64,000 nt of DNA, from positions 62,001 to 126,000 of the forward strand of contig CCKK01000003.1 of assembly GCA_001048675.1 (NCBI GenBank), read 5' to 3'. The notes beneath the pieces are model-generated. The model was not told the DNA's origin. It searched no databases and saw only the letters and a program-made list of their open reading frames with translations. The first letter of the stretch is position 1; each line of letters begins with the position of its first letter. This document shows, piece after piece, positions 1-8,708 of this stretch. The stretch is from Vibrio diabolicus. Its GTDB lineage: Bacteria; Pseudomonadota; Gammaproteobacteria; Enterobacterales; Vibrionaceae. Made by a program: the position numbers and the translations under genes.

Positions 1-2
1 TC

Positions 3-593
3 ACCATGTGGGTCCTCAACCAAGTTGAAAAAGATCTCCAGACCTTTATAGAAAAAGACATCAAGCTTCCTGTACACGTTAACTTATCTGCAAAAGATCT
101 CTCGTCTAATTTATTGTTCAACCGCTTGGAAACACTGCTCAAGGTAAACCCTCAATTTGCTGACCTTATAAGCTTAGAGATTACTGAAACGATGGCGATT
201 GATAGAGTTGTTGAGCTCAACCCCCTAATTCACCAAATCAAAGGATTGGGTATTAAGATCAGCTTGGACGACTTTGGCACCGGGTATTCATCTCTGTCGC
301 TTTTGAGAGATCTCCCAGTTGATCAAATTAAAATCGACCGATCATTTCTTTGTACCGCAAGCCGGACAGAGGGCACTCGCTCTATCGTTGAGAACACAAT
401 AGCGTTAGCGCATGGCCTAGGGTATTCAGTCGTCGCAGAAGGCGTTCAAGACATGGATACACTGCATTTTTTACGCAGCCGTGGCTGCGACATCATTCAG
501 GGCTACTTGTTCTGCCCAGCCCTACCCTTAAACGAAGTAATAACCTGGGTAAATGAGCACGATGAAAAACAAAGCCGTATTCGACGCGCATAA
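3..593 (+). CDS. EAL-domain c-di-GMP phosphodiesterase, C-terminal part (cut by window start)
   Basis: The reading frame is open to the left edge, so only the C-terminal ~196 residues are present. They form the second half of an EAL domain, which hydrolyses cyclic di-GMP to pGpG. Visible motifs are LEITET (metal-binding Glu), the DDFGTGYSSL loop with its paired aspartates, DQIKIDRSF with the catalytic-site Lys, and VAEGVQ followed by IQGYLF near the end. All are in active form, so this half looks catalytically competent. The N-terminal part with the EAL signature, and any sensory or GGDEF domain, lies outside the window. A hairpin terminator follows at once. Family assignment is firm; the signal sensed is unknown. 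Confidence 0.9.
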   Translation, partial: TMWVLNQVEKDLQTFIEKDIKLPVHVNLSAKDLSSNLLFNRLETLLKVNPQFADLISLEITETMAIDRVVELNPLIHQIKGLGIKISLDDFGTGYSSLSLLRDLPVDQIKIDRSFLCTASRTEGTRSIVENTIALAHGLGYSVVAEGVQDMDTLHFLRSRGCDIIQGYLFCPALPLNEVITWVNEHDEKQSRIRRA

Positions 594-620
594 AAAAGCC
601 GAGCATTTCGCTCGGCTTTC
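594..620. terminator. Bidirectional terminator between the EAL gene and deaD
   Basis: A 7-bp G+C-rich stem (gccgagc / gctcggc) with a 5-nt loop is flanked by an A-run on the left and a short T-run on the right. It can therefore stop transcripts from both convergent genes. Confidence 0.8.
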
Positions 621-666
621 AATTCTTGCGGCAATTTAATCAATTGCTCTAATCACTGATTCGTGA

Positions 667-2601
667 TTATGCTTCTTGAGTGCGACGACCACGGCCGTGA
701 CCACGCTCACCACGGTGGTTACCACGGTGATCACCACCACGGTTACGATCGAAGCGACGTTCGCCACCTTCACGGTTACCATCGCGGTTGCCGTCACGGT
801 TACCACGGAAGCCACCTTCGCGACGACCGCCTTCACGACGATCACCACCACGGTTGCCGCCTTCGCGGTTGCCACGGTAACCGCCGCCATCACGACGACC
901 GCCATCGCGACGACCACCGTCACGGCGACCACCACGAGACTCTCGGAAGTCATCGAAGTCACATACTACAGCACCAACATCTTGTTGACGGATGCGTAGT
1001 TTGCTTAGCTTGCCCGCAGCTTCAGAAGTCATTGCTTTTGGTAGCTGAACGAATGTGTGGCCTTGTGCTAGCTTGATCGCACCGATAGAGCCTTTACCTA
1101 GACCTAGTTCGTTCGCTAGAGCACCAACGATGTCTTTAACTTGAACACCTTGCTCGCGACCAACTTGAAGCTGGTAAGTATCCCAATCTTGGTTGTTGAA
1201 GTTACGACCGCCGTCACGACCACCTTCACGGCGCTCTTTACGACGTTGCTTATCACGCTCAATCGCTTCAACCATTGGGTCTTCGCCAATGTAGAACAGA
1301 GGACGTTTACCTTGCTGACGCTTAAGAAGCATAGCAGCAAGCGTTGCTGGGTCGATTTCTAGAGAAGTTTGTAGTTTCTCTACTAGCTCAGCAAATTTGT
1401 CTAGAGCTTTGTGCTCTTTCTCTGCTTCAAGCTCAGCGCCTAGCTTAGCTAGACGAGCTTCAGCAACTTGGTCACGTAGAGGAAGTTGAATCTCTTCCAT
1501 AGATGACTTAGTTACGCGCTCGATAGTGCGAAGCATACGGATTTGGTTAGTGCGAACAAGAAGGATCGCTTTACCTTTACGTCCAGCACGGCCAGTACGA
1601 CCGATACGGTGGATGTAAGACTCAACATCGAATGGGATGTCGTAGTTGAATACGTGTGTAATACGTGGAACGTCAAGGCCACGTGCAACAACGTCAGTTG
1701 CAACTAGGATGTCGATAACACCTTGTTTGATGTGATCAACAGTACGCTCACGTAGAGACTGAGGAATGTCACCGTGCAGAGCAGCCGCTTTAAAGCCACG
1801 TGCAGATAGCCAATCAGCTAGACGCTCAGTGTCTTGACGAGTACGTACGAAGACGATTGACGCATCAGTTTCTTCTGTTTCAAGAAGACGAGACATCGCT
1901 TCGTCTTTCTCTACACCCTTCACTACCCAGAACTGCTGTTGAACTTTGTCTACAGTGTGGTTCTTACCAGCAACGTCAACCATTACAGGCTCACGTAGGA
2001 AACGCTCAACGATTTTCTTAAGCATCGGAGGCATTGTTGCAGAGAATAGAACGCGTTGAGCAGACTCTGGTGCGTGTTCCATGATCGCAGTAACGTCATC
2101 AACGAAACCCATGTTTAGCATTTCGTCAGCTTCGTCTAGTACAAACGTGTTTACTTCATCTAGGTGTAGACGTTCACGGTTGATAAGGTCTTGAACACGG
2201 CCTGGAGTACCAACAATAACTTGTGCACCGCTCTTAAGAGCTCGCATCTGATCTACGATAGAAGCACCACCGTAAATCTCTAAAACTTTAAGACCCTTGA
2301 TGTTCTTACCAAGGTTTTTCATTTCAGCCGCAACCTGAATCGCTAACTCACGCGTTGGCGCAAGAACGATAGCTTGTGGTTTACGTTGGTTGAGATCGAT
2401 CTTATTTAGAAGAGGCAGAGAGAACGCTGCCGTTTTACCTGTACCTGTTTGAGCTTTACCCAGCGCGTCAGCACCTTCCAACAGGTGTGGGATTGCCGCA
2501 GCCTGAATTGGAGTTGGTGACACGAAACCCATTCCGTCTAGAGCAGAAAGGATAGAATCATTCAGAGATAAATCGCTGAATTGAATAACAGAATCTTGCA
2601 T
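667..2601 (-). CDS. deaD: Cold-shock DEAD-box RNA helicase DeaD/CsdA
   Basis: ATP-dependent RNA helicase of 644 residues, the usual size of DeaD/CsdA, which helps ribosome assembly and mRNA decay at low temperature. The order is: Q motif (about 8-35), Walker A AQTGTGKT (50-57), PTRELA, DEAD (about 156), SAT (about 188), HRIGRTGRAG (about 334). A CsdA-type RNA-binding domain follows around 480-555, then a basic tail of about 80 residues made of RRDGG, NRDG and RGG repeats. The ATG has a good ribosome site (TAGGATCCCA before it). The repetitive tail produces long antisense frames that are not genes. It converges on the EAL gene over a shared terminator. A 414-base space separates it from divergent rnb, which fits the long leaders known for deaD. 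Confidence 0.95.
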   Translation of the reverse strand: MQDSVIQFSDLSLNDSILSALDGMGFVSPTPIQAAAIPHLLEGADALGKAQTGTGKTAAFSLPLLNKIDLNQRKPQAIVLAPTRELAIQVAAEMKNLGKNIKGLKVLEIYGGASIVDQMRALKSGAQVIVGTPGRVQDLINRERLHLDEVNTFVLDEADEMLNMGFVDDVTAIMEHAPESAQRVLFSATMPPMLKKIVERFLREPVMVDVAGKNHTVDKVQQQFWVVKGVEKDEAMSRLLETEETDASIVFVRTRQDTERLADWLSARGFKAAALHGDIPQSLRERTVDHIKQGVIDILVATDVVARGLDVPRITHVFNYDIPFDVESYIHRIGRTGRAGRKGKAILLVRTNQIRMLRTIERVTKSSMEEIQLPLRDQVAEARLAKLGAELEAEKEHKALDKFAELVEKLQTSLEIDPATLAAMLLKRQQGKRPLFYIGEDPMVEAIERDKQRRKERREGGRDGGRNFNNQDWDTYQLQVGREQGVQVKDIVGALANELGLGKGSIGAIKLAQGHTFVQLPKAMTSEAAGKLSKLRIRQQDVGAVVCDFDDFRESRGGRRDGGRRDGGRRDGGGYRGNREGGNRGGDRREGGRREGGFRGNRDGNRDGNREGGERRFDRNRGGDHRGNHRGERGHGRGRRTQEA

Positions 2602-3015
2602 TGGGATCCTACTTAATTAAACAAAAAAACAGTCCCATATGCTCTTCCAATTCGATACTGATTCATCCAGTTACTGATTCCATTCAGACAGGAACACAGC
2701 ACAGTACACAACCGCGATAAGCCATTAGGGACGACTAAGGGAGGCGGATTATTCCTTAAAAGCAATAAAAAAAGCCAGAAAAAATTGAATTACATCACAA
2801 TTTATTCTCAATAATGGCATTTTTAGCATATTTTTCCACCAGCCCCACCATTCCCCGTAGATTTGCGCAGCTCGCAGATGAGTTTTTCATCAATATTTAA
2901 GCCGATTTCCTGCAATTCGATCAGCAAAATTCACGGCGAAATTGCGCTCCACAGGTAGTAATAATAGCTCGCAATGATTATAGTGTGCCCAACTCCATAG
3001 GTAATTTAAGAAAAG
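2602..3015. other. Intergenic region between divergent deaD and rnb
   Basis: 414 bases without a credible gene. It must hold the promoters of both divergent genes. deaD mRNAs of relatives have long leaders, so much of this may be transcribed leader. I see A+T-rich stretches around 2760-2840 but no operator or RNA motif that I can name. Confidence 0.5.
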
Positions 3016-5019
3016 ATGTTTCAAGATAACCCACTACTCGCTCAGCTTAAGCAGCAAATCCAAGAAAACCTGCCGAAAAAAGAAGGCTCAATAAAAGCCA
3101 CAGATAAAGGCTTTGGCTTTTTGGAAGTGGACAGCAAGACTAGCTTCTTCATCCCACCTGCGTACATGAAAAAGTGCATGCACGGTGACAAAGTCGTCGC
3201 CATTATCCGCACAGAAAATGAACGCGAAGTTGCAGAGCCACAAGAGCTGTTAGAACAAGCCGTGACTCGCTTTATTGGTCGAGTCAAAATGTTCAAAGGC
3301 AAGCTAAACGTAGCACCTGATCACCCACAGCTTAAAAAGCTTTCTCTTAAAGCGAAACTAAAGAAAGGTCTCAAACCTGACGAGTTCGCAGAAGGAGATT
3401 GGGTTGTCGCACATCTTATTCGCCACCCTCTAAAAGGCGATAACTCTTTCTTCGTAGAAATTTCTGAAAAAATCACAGATGCGAACGACAAAATTGCACC
3501 TTGGTGGGTAACGCTTGCTCAAAACGATCTACCAAACTCTGAGCCAGCAGGCATCGAGAACTGGGAACTAAAAGACGACGCCGATCTAGAACGCGTAGAC
3601 ATGACACACGTTCCTTTCGTGACTATCGATGGTGAATCAACCAAAGATATGGACGATGCGCTGTACGCGAAGAAAACCGAATCTGGCGATTTCGAACTGA
3701 CAATCGCTATCGCAGATCCAACTGCCTACATCACACCAGAAGATGAAATGGATAAAGTAGCACGTGAGCGTGGCTATACTATTTATCTTCCGGGCCGCAA
3801 TATTCCAATGCTGCCTCGCGATCTAGCAGACAACCTATGCTCTCTGATTGAAGGCGAAATCCGCCCTGCTATTTGCTGTACCGTAACCGTAAATAAAGAC
3901 GGCGTAATTGGCGACGATATCAAGTTCTTTGCAGCAAACATCAAGTCACACGCACGCCTAGCATACGATCATGTGTCTGATTGGCTAGAAAACGGCAGCT
4001 CAGAAGCATGGCAACCATCTGAAGAGATCGCGACGATCGTTCGTGACCTTTACGACTTTTCCCTTGCTCGCGCTGAATGGCGTGAGAAAAACGCAGTGGT
4101 CTTCCCAGACCGTCCTGACTACCGTTTTGAGCTGAGTGAAGACAACGATGTGGTTGCTATCCATGCAGATATGCGCCGCAGTGCAAATCGCTTGGTTGAA
4201 GAGTCAATGATTACCGCAAACATCTGTGCTGGTCGTACACTGCGCGATAAATTTGAAACAGGTGTTTTCAATACTCACGCTGGCATTAAGACTGAGAAGA
4301 TTGAAGAAGTGGTTCAACTTGTCAATCCAGAAGGTGCACTGGAATTCACAGCGGAGTCAATTACCACTCTAGAAGGCTTTGCTGCATTGCGTCGCTGGTT
4401 GGCTGCGCAGGAAACCTCTTACCTTGATAATCGTATTCGTAAGTTCCAAGCCTACAGTGAAGTAGGTAATCAGCCTCTTCCTCATTACGCTATGGGGCTG
4501 GATATCTATGCGACTTGGACATCACCAATTCGTAAGTACGGCGATATGATCAACCATCGCATGTTGAAGGCCGTCATCCTAGGCAAAGAGCCAGTGCAAA
4601 AACCTGATGATCAAGTCGGTGAAGAACTAGCTCTGCACCGTAAACATCATAAAATTGCTGAGCGAAATGTCTCAGATTGGTTATATGCACGTACGCTTGC
4701 TGATGAGCCGAACAAGAAAACTTGTTTCACAGGTGAGATTTTCGATATTAATCGTGCAGGTGCACGTGTCCGACTTCTCGAAAATGGCGCAGCAGCCTTT
4801 ATTCCTGGTGCACTAATTCTTGATAATAAAGAAAGAATTGAGTGCAATGGCGACAACGGTACCATCTCTATCGATAAAGAGGTCGTATACAAACTTGGTG
4901 ATACATTGGAAATTGTCCTTGCGGACGTAAACCAAGAGAACCGCAGTTTAGTTGCAAAGCCAACCCAGGTATTTGCTGAACAACCAGCAGCACAAGCAGA
5001 ACAGACTGTAAGTGAATAA
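3016..5019 (+). CDS. rnb: Exoribonuclease II (RNase II)
   Basis: Processive 3'-5' exoribonuclease of 667 residues (E. coli Rnb is about 640), acting on unstructured mRNA 3' ends in the cytoplasm. Two N-terminal cold-shock/OB domains ([16 protein letters not shown] near residue 25) precede the RNB catalytic domain. That domain carries the metal-binding aspartates in [17 protein letters not shown] (about 203-219) and [20 protein letters not shown]. The conserved [14 protein letters not shown] lies near 500, and a C-terminal S1 domain is at about 565-650. The last ~20 residues are Ala/Gln/Glu-rich. The ribosome site is only moderate (AAGAAAAG). A strong terminator follows. Confidence 0.95.
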   Translation: MFQDNPLLAQLKQQIQENLPKKEGSIKATDKGFGFLEVDSKTSFFIPPAYMKKCMHGDKVVAIIRTENEREVAEPQELLEQAVTRFIGRVKMFKGKLNVAPDHPQLKKLSLKAKLKKGLKPDEFAEGDWVVAHLIRHPLKGDNSFFVEISEKITDANDKIAPWWVTLAQNDLPNSEPAGIENWELKDDADLERVDMTHVPFVTIDGESTKDMDDALYAKKTESGDFELTIAIADPTAYITPEDEMDKVARERGYTIYLPGRNIPMLPRDLADNLCSLIEGEIRPAICCTVTVNKDGVIGDDIKFFAANIKSHARLAYDHVSDWLENGSSEAWQPSEEIATIVRDLYDFSLARAEWREKNAVVFPDRPDYRFELSEDNDVVAIHADMRRSANRLVEESMITANICAGRTLRDKFETGVFNTHAGIKTEKIEEVVQLVNPEGALEFTAESITTLEGFAALRRWLAAQETSYLDNRIRKFQAYSEVGNQPLPHYAMGLDIYATWTSPIRKYGDMINHRMLKAVILGKEPVQKPDDQVGEELALHRKHHKIAERNVSDWLYARTLADEPNKKTCFTGEIFDINRAGARVRLLENGAAAFIPGALILDNKERIECNGDNGTISIDKEVVYKLGDTLEIVLADVNQENRSLVAKPTQVFAEQPAAQAEQTVSE

Positions 5020-5034
5020 TACCGAATGAAGTTA

Positions 5035-5061
5035 AAAGGCGCTCTATTGAGCGCCTTTTTT
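5035..5061 (+). terminator. Rho-independent terminator of rnb
   Basis: A 7-bp stem ggcgctc / gagcgcc with a TATT loop, preceded by AAAA and followed by seven T. Confidence 0.9.
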
Positions 5062-5091
5062 ATTTGTTATGTAAAAATGATAAGAACGAAT

Positions 5092-5901
5092 ATGCCGAAC
5101 ATTGAGATCATTCGCTTTAATCACTTCACTGCGCGCAAAAGTGAGCGTTACACCGCAACACATAATGGCTTATATGTTGTTGAAGAAGGTGCCCTATTAG
5201 TTCATCAACCAAATGGTGAACAGTTTGAACTTAAAGCAGGAGATTTTACTCTCTACAACTCTGCTGATTTGAGCAGCGCAGAAGCCATCCCTAGTGAAAA
5301 TGGCTTTAAAGCACTGGCTCTAGTCTTCAACCCAAATCTATTCTGTGACTTTAAAAAAGCACACCCAATGCTACGCTCCAAGACGGAAGAAAGGCGCTTC
5401 TATCCTTTTTCAGCGCAAGCCAGCAGCGAAGTAGCACAACTAAAAGACACATTGGTCAACTTAGCGAGTCGCAATGCTCCAGACTACACACAAGGTCATA
5501 TCGCAATGGCACTGCTGTCGTTAATGGTGGAGGTAGAGCCAAACATCCTATCAATCATAGATGACGCAAGCAGCCTAAGCGACTCTCAAAAGGCCATCAA
5601 GTATATTGAGAACAATATCGAGAAAGATATCACTCTGGAAGGCTTAGCGGCTCATATGAGCATGTCTATCGCGACCTTAAAACGCCGCCTCGCCGCAGAG
5701 GATCTTTCATTTTCACAGATATTAAAAGTGAAGCGGATCAACTTCGCCGCAACCCAGCTGCGCATGTCAGAAAAATCTATAACAGAAATAGCGTTTGAAT
5801 CCGGGTTTAAAAGTGCAGCGCATTTCAGTACCGCATTTAAATCGGTTTACAACATGACGCCGAAAGACTTTAGAAACCAAGTCGTTAAGTCCAAAGCATA
5901 A
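5092..5901 (+). CDS. AraC-family transcriptional regulator with N-terminal cupin-like domain
   Basis: About 269 residues. The N-terminal half is a small beta-rich sensor (LLVHQPNGEQFELKAGDF). The C-terminal third is a double helix-turn-helix AraC domain: ITLEGLAAHMSMSIATLKRRL, then ITEIAFESGFKSAAHFSTAFK and the closing YNMTPKDFR. An in-frame ATG at 5026 would lie inside the rnb terminator, so a later start is preferred. ATG 5092 has TAAGAACG ahead of it at a plausible distance; ATG 5077 is the alternative. No target gene is evident. The next gene converges on it, so it appears monocistronic. Ligand unknown. Confidence 0.85.
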   Translation: MPNIEIIRFNHFTARKSERYTATHNGLYVVEEGALLVHQPNGEQFELKAGDFTLYNSADLSSAEAIPSENGFKALALVFNPNLFCDFKKAHPMLRSKTEERRFYPFSAQASSEVAQLKDTLVNLASRNAPDYTQGHIAMALLSLMVEVEPNILSIIDDASSLSDSQKAIKYIENNIEKDITLEGLAAHMSMSIATLKRRLAAEDLSFSQILKVKRINFAATQLRMSEKSITEIAFESGFKSAAHFSTAFKSVYNMTPKDFRNQVVKSKA

Positions 5902-5941
5902 ATCATGGTGACATTGACAGCTGTTAGAGTTGGAGCGTTCC

Positions 5942-6295
5942 CTATTCCCAAAAACACGCTTGAGGATCGCTTTCCAACTCGGTGAGTAGGTTTTCAAGCG
6001 TTTGACTGTATGGAAGTGGCTTATAAGGTATCCACCTTAATAATTCGTTGCGGTACGTTGGGACGTAGAAATACCAAAGCTGATTGCCCTCATCAAACAC
6101 GATCTTCGCGACGGGAGAGGTATATTCGCAGTGCTGTGAATCAAGAAGAAAATGCGCTCTATGAAGCTCGACACCATTCTCCACTGGCTCATATAGGCAC
6201 TTACCCTGCTCGACAGGCAGGTTAGCATTACGCGCAGAGCAGAGCGATTGAACTGATTTGTATAAACGACTTGTCGCCATTTGGGACACTGACAT
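5942..6295 (-). CDS. Conserved hypothetical protein, probably DUF3024-like
   Basis: 117 residues, cytosolic, with no signal or membrane segment. It has a Cys/His pair near the middle (HRAHFLLDSQHCEY), then an aromatic-rich stretch (NQLWYFYVPTYRNELLRW) and a C-terminal FWE. The pattern resembles the small Vibrio/Shewanella DUF3024 family of unknown function. That match is from memory and not certain. ATG 6295 is chosen because GGGAGA sits 7 bases before it; the codon just upstream is a TTG. It converges on the AraC gene with no obvious terminator between. Confidence 0.7.
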   Translation of the reverse strand: MSVSQMATSRLYKSVQSLCSARNANLPVEQGKCLYEPVENGVELHRAHFLLDSQHCEYTSPVAKIVFDEGNQLWYFYVPTYRNELLRWIPYKPLPYSQTLENLLTELESDPQACFWE

Positions 6296-6561
6296 CAACG
6301 TTCTCCCGATGGATGATAGTTAGAGCTGTCGATCCTAGTATATAACCTTTACACCACCATCGATGGTGATTATCTGCCTACCTCAAACAAAAGGTGGCTA
6401 TATTCTCATTTACTCAGATTACCATCTCACTTTGCTTGGAAACGCTACCTACATCACCTCTTGGTTAGAAAGAATTCCCTTGTTTAGACCTGACAGTTCA
6501 CAAAAGTGTAACCTGAACGCAATATCATAAACGCTGCTTTATACCGTATATGGAGTTTAAT

Positions 6562-7386
6562 ATGTTACGTTTTACTGTGGCGACGTTATTGGCCATAGCA
6601 GTCTCCCTCCCCGCCATTGCAAAAGAAATTAATATCTCTGGGTCAACCTCGGTTGCTCGCGTAATGGATGTACTTGCAGAGGAATACAACAAAACACACC
6701 CGGACGATTACATTGCAGTTCAAGGTATTGGTTCTAGTGCGGGTATTACAATGGTTAATAAAGGCGTAGCCGAGATTGGGATGAGCTCTCGCTATCTGAC
6801 AGAAAGCGAAAAAGGTGAAGATCTCAACGTATATCCTATCGCTTATGATGGCCTAGCTGTTGTTGTAAACCGTACAAACTCTGTAAAAAACCTTTCTCAA
6901 CAACAACTGTTTGATATCTACAAAGGTAAAATCAAGAATTGGAAAGAGGTTGGTGGTGCAGATCAACCTATCGCTGTTGTCACGAGAGAGGCGTCTTCAG
7001 GCTCACGCTACAGTTTTGAAAGTCTGCTAGGACTAACCAAAATCGTAAATGATCGCCTCGTCTCAGATATCAGCCCGAACAACTTGGTTGTAAATAGCAA
7101 CAGCATGGTAAAAACCATCGTGAACCATAATACTCGTGCAATTGGGTTTATTTCTGTGGGATCAGTAGATCGCTCAATAAAAGCGATTCAATTAGATGGT
7201 ATTGATCCAACTTCGGCAAACATTAGCAATCACAAGTATAAATTGGCGCGGCCATTCCTAGTGCTCTACAAAGTCAATAAGATTAGCGAACCAGGTAAAG
7301 GATTCGTCACCTTCCTTCGTTCAGAACAAGGACAAAAAGCGATTGCTGATTACGGTTACACTCCAGTAAAAAGCTTTAATCAATAA
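6562..7386 (+). CDS. PstS-like periplasmic phosphate-binding protein
   Basis: 274 residues with a signal peptide (cleavage expected after LPAIA). The mature part begins EINISGSTSVARVMD, the SGSTS phosphate-binding loop of the PBP-like/PstS family. GIGSSAGITMVNKGVAEIGMSSR and REASSGSRYSFE give further phosphate ligands. It should bind inorganic phosphate in the periplasm for an ABC importer. No pstC, pstA, pstB or phoU genes are nearby, so it is a stand-alone binding protein. ATG 6562 is preferred over ATG 6550 because TGGAG lies 6 bases ahead. I could not see a convincing Pho box upstream. Confidence 0.88.
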   Translation: MLRFTVATLLAIAVSLPAIAKEINISGSTSVARVMDVLAEEYNKTHPDDYIAVQGIGSSAGITMVNKGVAEIGMSSRYLTESEKGEDLNVYPIAYDGLAVVVNRTNSVKNLSQQQLFDIYKGKIKNWKEVGGADQPIAVVTREASSGSRYSFESLLGLTKIVNDRLVSDISPNNLVVNSNSMVKTIVNHNTRAIGFISVGSVDRSIKAIQLDGIDPTSANISNHKYKLARPFLVLYKVNKISEPGKGFVTFLRSEQGQKAIADYGYTPVKSFNQ

Positions 7387-7390
7387 AACC

Positions 7391-7420
7391 AAAAAGAGAG
7401 CATATTAATGCTCTCTTTTT
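7391..7420. terminator. Bidirectional terminator after the PstS-like gene
   Basis: A 9-bp stem agagagcat / atgctctct with an ATTA loop, an A-run on one side and a T-run on the other, between converging genes. Confidence 0.88.
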
Positions 7421-7445
7421 ATATGTTTTCTATCGGGCTCTGGAA

Positions 7446-8126
7446 TTAGAAATGCAGTTGAATAACAGAAACGACAACAGCACCAGGTCGACGAATACCT
7501 TCGATTTCCACTTTAATTTCACGCTCTATCTCCAAACCTTTTTTGATCGGCGTTACTTTTGTCAACGTGCTGACAGCACGAACGTTGTTTCCTGCTTTAA
7601 CAGGGTAAGGGAAACGAACTTGGTTTAAGCCTAAGTTAACGACCATTTTGGCTGTTGGAAACATTGGCTTATCAGGGTCCACTGAGTCAGTCAATTTAGG
7701 CAACAATGCTAATGTTAAAAAGCCATGAGCGATGGTTGTCTTAAATGGAGATTCAACTGACGCACGTTCTGGATCTGTGTGAATCCACTGCATGTCTTCC
7801 GTTACCGCACCAAATTGATTGATACGTTCTTGAGATACATGCACCCAGTCACCAGTGTGAATCACTTCACCAATTTTTTCACTTAACTCGTCATACAGCT
7901 TTTGAGCCTCAGGTGCCATTACGATTGGTGTAGGTTGAGGCGCAACCTCTTCGTTAACAGCTGGCTGTTGGTGATCACGAACTTTTGAGAAAAGAAAGCT
8001 ATTCTGAGCTTTTCCCAAAAAGTCACTCCAATAATCGCGTAGCGTTGGAGACATCCAATTCATAAACTCGGATTGATGAGCAGAAATCGCATCAACTTTG
8101 TCTTTAAATAGATTTGTGACCTTCAT
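7446..8126 (-). CDS. MaoC-like (R)-specific enoyl-CoA hydratase
   Basis: 226 residues. The C-terminal ~140 residues form a MaoC/hot-dog hydratase domain. It has the catalytic Asp/His arrangement in QFGAVTEDMQWIHTDPERA and the SPFKTTIAHGFLTLALLPKL helix. Such enzymes hydrate trans-2-enoyl-CoA to (R)-3-hydroxyacyl-CoA and can supply monomers for polyhydroxyalkanoate. The N-terminal ~80 residues, containing MNWMSPTLRDYWSDFLGKAQ, are a helical extension seen in several Vibrio homologues. Start ATG 8126 follows AAGGGTG; the upstream TTG frame is not needed. No PHA synthase is adjacent, so the pathway is inferred. Confidence 0.88.
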   Translation of the reverse strand: MKVTNLFKDKVDAISAHQSEFMNWMSPTLRDYWSDFLGKAQNSFLFSKVRDHQQPAVNEEVAPQPTPIVMAPEAQKLYDELSEKIGEVIHTGDWVHVSQERINQFGAVTEDMQWIHTDPERASVESPFKTTIAHGFLTLALLPKLTDSVDPDKPMFPTAKMVVNLGLNQVRFPYPVKAGNNVRAVSTLTKVTPIKKGLEIEREIKVEIEGIRRPGAVVVSVIQLHF

Positions 8127-8414
8127 AAACACCCTTAAAAAATTTAAGCACAACTGGCTATACCAGTTAATTTTGAATTAGTTCACAAAGTCTTGCAAAT
8201 ACTTTCGGGCGAACACCTGTACCCTAAAAGCAAGTTATTTCTTAAATATCATAAAGATAACAATAAAACACCATTTTATTGACTTGCGCCAAGATAAAGT
8301 AAAAACTCTATAAATTGCTACTATTTGTCTCTTTTTTACCCCATTTTCAAACTGTTTAACATTACATCAGCGACTATAAAACGAGCAAACAGTACTTCTA
8401 TTATAATTCAGCAC
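8127..8414. other. Intergenic region upstream of tRNA-Ser and the MaoC gene
   Basis: A+T-rich, with no reading frame that looks coding. It should contain the divergent promoter of the MaoC gene. Nothing else is recognised before the tRNA promoter that begins at 8415. Confidence 0.5.
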
Positions 8415-8443
8415 TTTACAAGTCGGACTATGCTCCCTATTAT
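8415..8443 (+). promoter_or_regulatory. Sigma-70 promoter of tRNA-Ser
   Basis: TTTACA (8415-8420) and TATTAT (8438-8443) are separated by 17 bases. This near-consensus promoter would start transcription about 6 bases before the mature tRNA 5' end. Confidence 0.75.
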
Positions 8444-8455
8444 ACGTTCCTGAAC

Positions 8456-8546
8456 GGAGAGATGGCTGAGTGGTTGAAAGCACCGGTCTTGAAAACCGGC
8501 ATACGTTAATAGCGTATCTAGGGTTCAAATCCCTATCTCTCCGCCA
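8456..8546 (+). tRNA. tRNA-Ser (anticodon UGA)
   Basis: 91 bases including encoded CCA. The acceptor stem GGAGAGA pairs with TCTCTCC (8536-8542), with G as discriminator. The anticodon stem CCGGT/ACCGG encloses CTTGAAA, giving anticodon TGA at 8490-8492. There is a long class II variable arm (catacgttaatagcgtat) and a T arm AGGGTTCAAATCCCT. The long variable arm and anticodon agree on serine, reading UCA-type codons. Confidence 0.97.
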
Positions 8547-8554
8547 CTTATTTA

Positions 8555-8590
8555 GAAAGCTCGCATTTATTGCGAGCTTTCGTCGTTTTA
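8555..8590 (+). terminator. Hairpin terminator after tRNA-Ser
   Basis: An 11-bp stem gaaagctcgca / tgcgagctttc with a 5-base loop is followed by a broken T-rich tract (cgtcgtttta). Confidence 0.65.
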
Positions 8591-8599
8591 GTACTTGTA

Positions 8600-8640
8600 A
8601 AATGACGGAGGTTCGAACCCCTAGTCGTATACGGCCCCAG
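8600..8640 (+). pseudogene. Possible decayed tRNA 3' end (T-arm remnant)
   Basis: The segment ggaggttcgaacccc (8607-8621) has the GTTCGAA T-loop with a partly paired stem and is followed by a short arm-like sequence. It lies between the tRNA-Ser terminator and a second strong terminator, where a second tRNA would sit. No D or anticodon arm can be found. It may be chance. Confidence 0.3.
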
Positions 8641-8659
8641 AACTTCACCACATTCGAAT

Positions 8660-8692
8660 AAAGAGCCCGCTAAAAATTAGCGGGCTCTTTAT
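8660..8692. terminator. Bidirectional terminator before the PAS chemoreceptor gene end
   Basis: A 13-bp perfect stem, aaagagcccgcta / tagcgggctcttt, with a 5-base loop and T-rich flanks on both strands. Confidence 0.88.
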
Positions 8693-8708
8693 TTCTATTT
8701 TCTAGTGT

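Noticed and set aside
636..1076. Long open frames opposite the end of deaD (108, 137 and 107 codons)
   Set aside because: They arise from the repetitive Arg/Gly/Asp-rich tail of deaD. Their products are low-complexity Val/Thr or His/Asp strings with no start signals.
5026..5091. Extended N-terminus of the AraC protein starting at 5026
   Set aside because: This start lies before and within the rnb terminator, and the added residues are the translation of the hairpin.
6480..6560. A Pho box upstream of the PstS-like gene
   Set aside because: CTGACAG-like elements are present but the spaced repeat of the Pho box (CTGTCAT-type, 11-base period) is not convincing.
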